IMG/VR virus record: IMGVR_UViG_3300048927_000365
Coordinates: 1 to 29,986 of that record
Strand: one strand, 5' to 3'
DNA: 29,986 bases
From: a virus
Part shown: piece after piece, positions 29,094 to 29,986 of the stretch
Numbering within the stretch: position 1 is the stretch's first letter
Layout of the letters: the number at the start of each line of letters is the position of its first letter
Notes under the pieces: generated by a model
What the model was told of the DNA's origin: nothing
Database searches by the model: none
The model's input: only the letters and a program-made list of their open reading frames with translations
Position numbers and translations under genes: made by a program

Positions 29094-29275
29094 CTACCCC
29101 TTGTGCCTTCGTCGATTGATTTCTCGGCGCAGCGCGCGTGCCCGGCGCAGTGCCTGTTCTGCCTCGCGGCGGCTGGCTGGGGCTGTCCACGCCCTCGTCC
29201 ATCGCATCGCGGCATCTCTTGCTGAATGCTGCCAAGCAGCTCCAGCGTCTTGTCGTCGTAGCGGGATAGGTCCAT
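29094..29275 (-). pseudogene. Small helical phage ORF interrupted by a frameshift
   Basis: The sequence MDLSRYDDKTLELLGSIQQ (frame of 29275) reads well but then runs into poor sequence. In the -1 frame, from about 29220, a much better protein continues: ARDAAMRWTRAWTAPASRR, then EAEQALRRARALRREINRR. It ends with TAG at 29094-29096, four bases before the Q start. The two halves together give a plausible roughly 62-residue helical, basic protein of the kind seen near Q genes. No start codon suits the second half alone. A one-base indel, a sequencing error or recoding could explain it. The first half stays in frame with Q. Confidence 0.5.
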
Positions 29276-29319
29276 CTGTCCAGCTTCTTCCAGGCCCGTC
29301 GCATAGACCGCGACCTCTC

Positions 29320-29790
29320 CTACGCCGTCAGGTCCCAGCTCGCCGGCAACCGCTGTATATGGCCTTTGCGCAACAGGAACTGCTCCACCGTCTCCGCCGC
29401 CGGCACAGCCTTTGGCGGCTGCCGCACAGGTTTGGGAATCATCGAAGCACGGACCCCCACCGTGGCGGCGCGCCCCTGCCGCTTCTTCTCCGACTTCCGC
29501 CGGTTCCTCCGGCGCTTGCGATCTGCCCTTTGCGCATCGGTCAGCCGGGGGCGATGCATAGCCTGGCCAGTCCGGCGAAACACGGCCCCACTGCCGTGTC
29601 CGTCCTTAGCCAAGTAGCCGGCGGCCACCAGGTAGCGGACCACGTCCATGATTCTGTCGCGAGCCGCTGCTTTGCCCTCGCCATCGGCGGCCAGGGCGCG
29701 ATACAGCATCTGGTAGCTGCACCCTTCCGGTCCGGCCTGCTCGAACACCGCGCGAACTTGAGCAGCAAAGGTCTTGGTCTTGTCGGTCAC
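29320..29790 (-). CDS. Putative winged-helix protein upstream of Q
   Basis: A 156-residue basic protein. Residues about 5-75 look like a winged helix: FAAQVRAVFEQAGPEGCSYQMLYRALAADG, helix AARDRIMDVVRYLVAAGYL and wing AKDGHGSGAVFRRT. The remainder is Lys/Arg-rich (RADRKRRRNRRKSEKKRQGR) and ends near EQFLLRKGHIQRLPASWDL. I chose the GTG at 29790, which has an AGGGAAG site and overlaps the upstream stop (GTGA), over the longer frame to 29961, whose first 57 residues are the wrong frame of the neighbouring gene. It is probably a nucleic-acid-binding accessory of the replication/late-switch region. Function unknown. Confidence 0.65.
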   Translation of the reverse strand: MTDKTKTFAAQVRAVFEQAGPEGCSYQMLYRALAADGEGKAAARDRIMDVVRYLVAAGYLAKDGHGSGAVFRRTGQAMHRPRLTDAQRADRKRRRNRRKSEKKRQGRAATVGVRASMIPKPVRQPPKAVPAAETVEQFLLRKGHIQRLPASWDLTA

Positions 29791-29986
29791 GCCGCTTCCC
29801 TGAGTTCGTTGATGTAGGTCTGTTGAGCAATCAGCTCGTCGTCGGTGCCATACGTCTCGTGGAAGGTCCGCGAGCCATCCATCAGGCTCGGGCCCCATTT
29901 CTCGCGCATCTGCGCGAAGGTGTTGTTCCCGAAGGGGTGCCGGCGGTGGTGCCACACGCACAGGCAGAAGCCGAACCAGTGGCCAC
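29787..29986 (-). CDS. C-terminal part of an HNH / Ref-like nuclease (runs off the window)
   Basis: The minus-strand frame is open from the window edge to TGA at 29787-29789, giving about 66 residues. It shows CVWHHRRHPFGNN with paired histidines, then SLMDGSRTFHETYG and DELIAQQTYINELREAA. The His-rich centre followed by F-H-x2-Y-G and a helix fits the end of HNH/Ref-type (P1 Ref, DUF968-like) nucleases often found in the nin-like region before Q. The N-terminal two-thirds are outside the window, so the assignment is tentative. It is coupled to the next gene by GTGA. Confidence 0.45.
   Translation of the reverse strand, partial: GHWFGFCLCVWHHRRHPFGNNTFAQMREKWGPSLMDGSRTFHETYGTDDELIAQQTYINELREAA

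Noticed and set aside
29790-29961. N-terminal extension of the winged-helix gene to 29961
   Set aside because: The extra 57 residues are the out-of-frame reading of the HNH/Ref-like gene; the GTG at 29790 has a good ribosome-binding site and GTGA coupling.
1-29986. CRISPR array, insertion sequence, rRNA or integrase gene
   Set aside because: No regularly spaced repeats, transposase motifs, rRNA stretches or tyrosine/serine recombinase motifs were seen on either strand.

Overview
The window is most of one prophage: a cos-type, tailed temperate phage of siphovirus (long-tailed, HK97/lambda-like) organisation. It is integrated at the 3' half of a tRNA gene in a GC-rich gammaproteobacterium. The flavour of the proteins, the GC content and the tRNA-Arg(CCT)-like site suggest Xanthomonadaceae (Stenotrophomonas/Xanthomonas-like). 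That host assignment is inference only; no host marker gene is in the window.

Layout. Positions 1-457 lie outside the attachment site and hold one small zinc-ribbon gene. A 3'-half tRNA fragment at 458-507 marks the distal prophage end. The rest of the window (about 510-29986) is phage. The integrase, repressor and replication genes are not seen and should lie beyond the right edge, next to the reconstituted tRNA. Nearly all phage genes are on the minus strand, so the late operon is read right to left. From the right edge it runs: an HNH/Ref-like fragment, a winged-helix-like gene, a frameshifted small ORF, and a Q-like antiterminator (28382-29089). Next come a moron gene resembling GvpU, then holin, SAR endolysin and Rz/Rz1. 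These are followed by a PD-(D/E)XK nuclease, two small genes, an HNH endonuclease, TerS, TerL, portal, ClpP-like protease, capsid and head-tail connectors. The tail genes are the tail terminator, major tail protein, tail chaperone G/GT with a GGGAAAC -1 frameshift site, two baseplate-type proteins, a small membrane protein, the tape measure, a J-like fibre, a tail fibre and a fibre-assembly-like protein.

Between the tail-fibre end (4135) and the att site lies an accessory zone. It has mixed strands and lower coding density, and holds a truncated SRAP (YedK/HMCES) fragment, a second zinc-ribbon paralogue, a possible Ntn-hydrolase-like protein, a three-TM membrane protein and several unknowns. 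This is where lysogenic-conversion or superinfection-exclusion functions are most likely.

The most striking non-coding pattern is a set of minus-strand hairpins inside the late operon, three of them followed at once by T-tracts. They sit just upstream of the ribosome-binding sites of the capsid, major tail protein and tape measure genes, and a fourth hairpin with a T-rich tract lies upstream of the holin. They make sense if late transcription depends on Q-type antitermination, and they may also tune gene dosage. The moron between Q and the holin is bracketed by two identical 25-bp hairpin copies, a likely footprint of its insertion.
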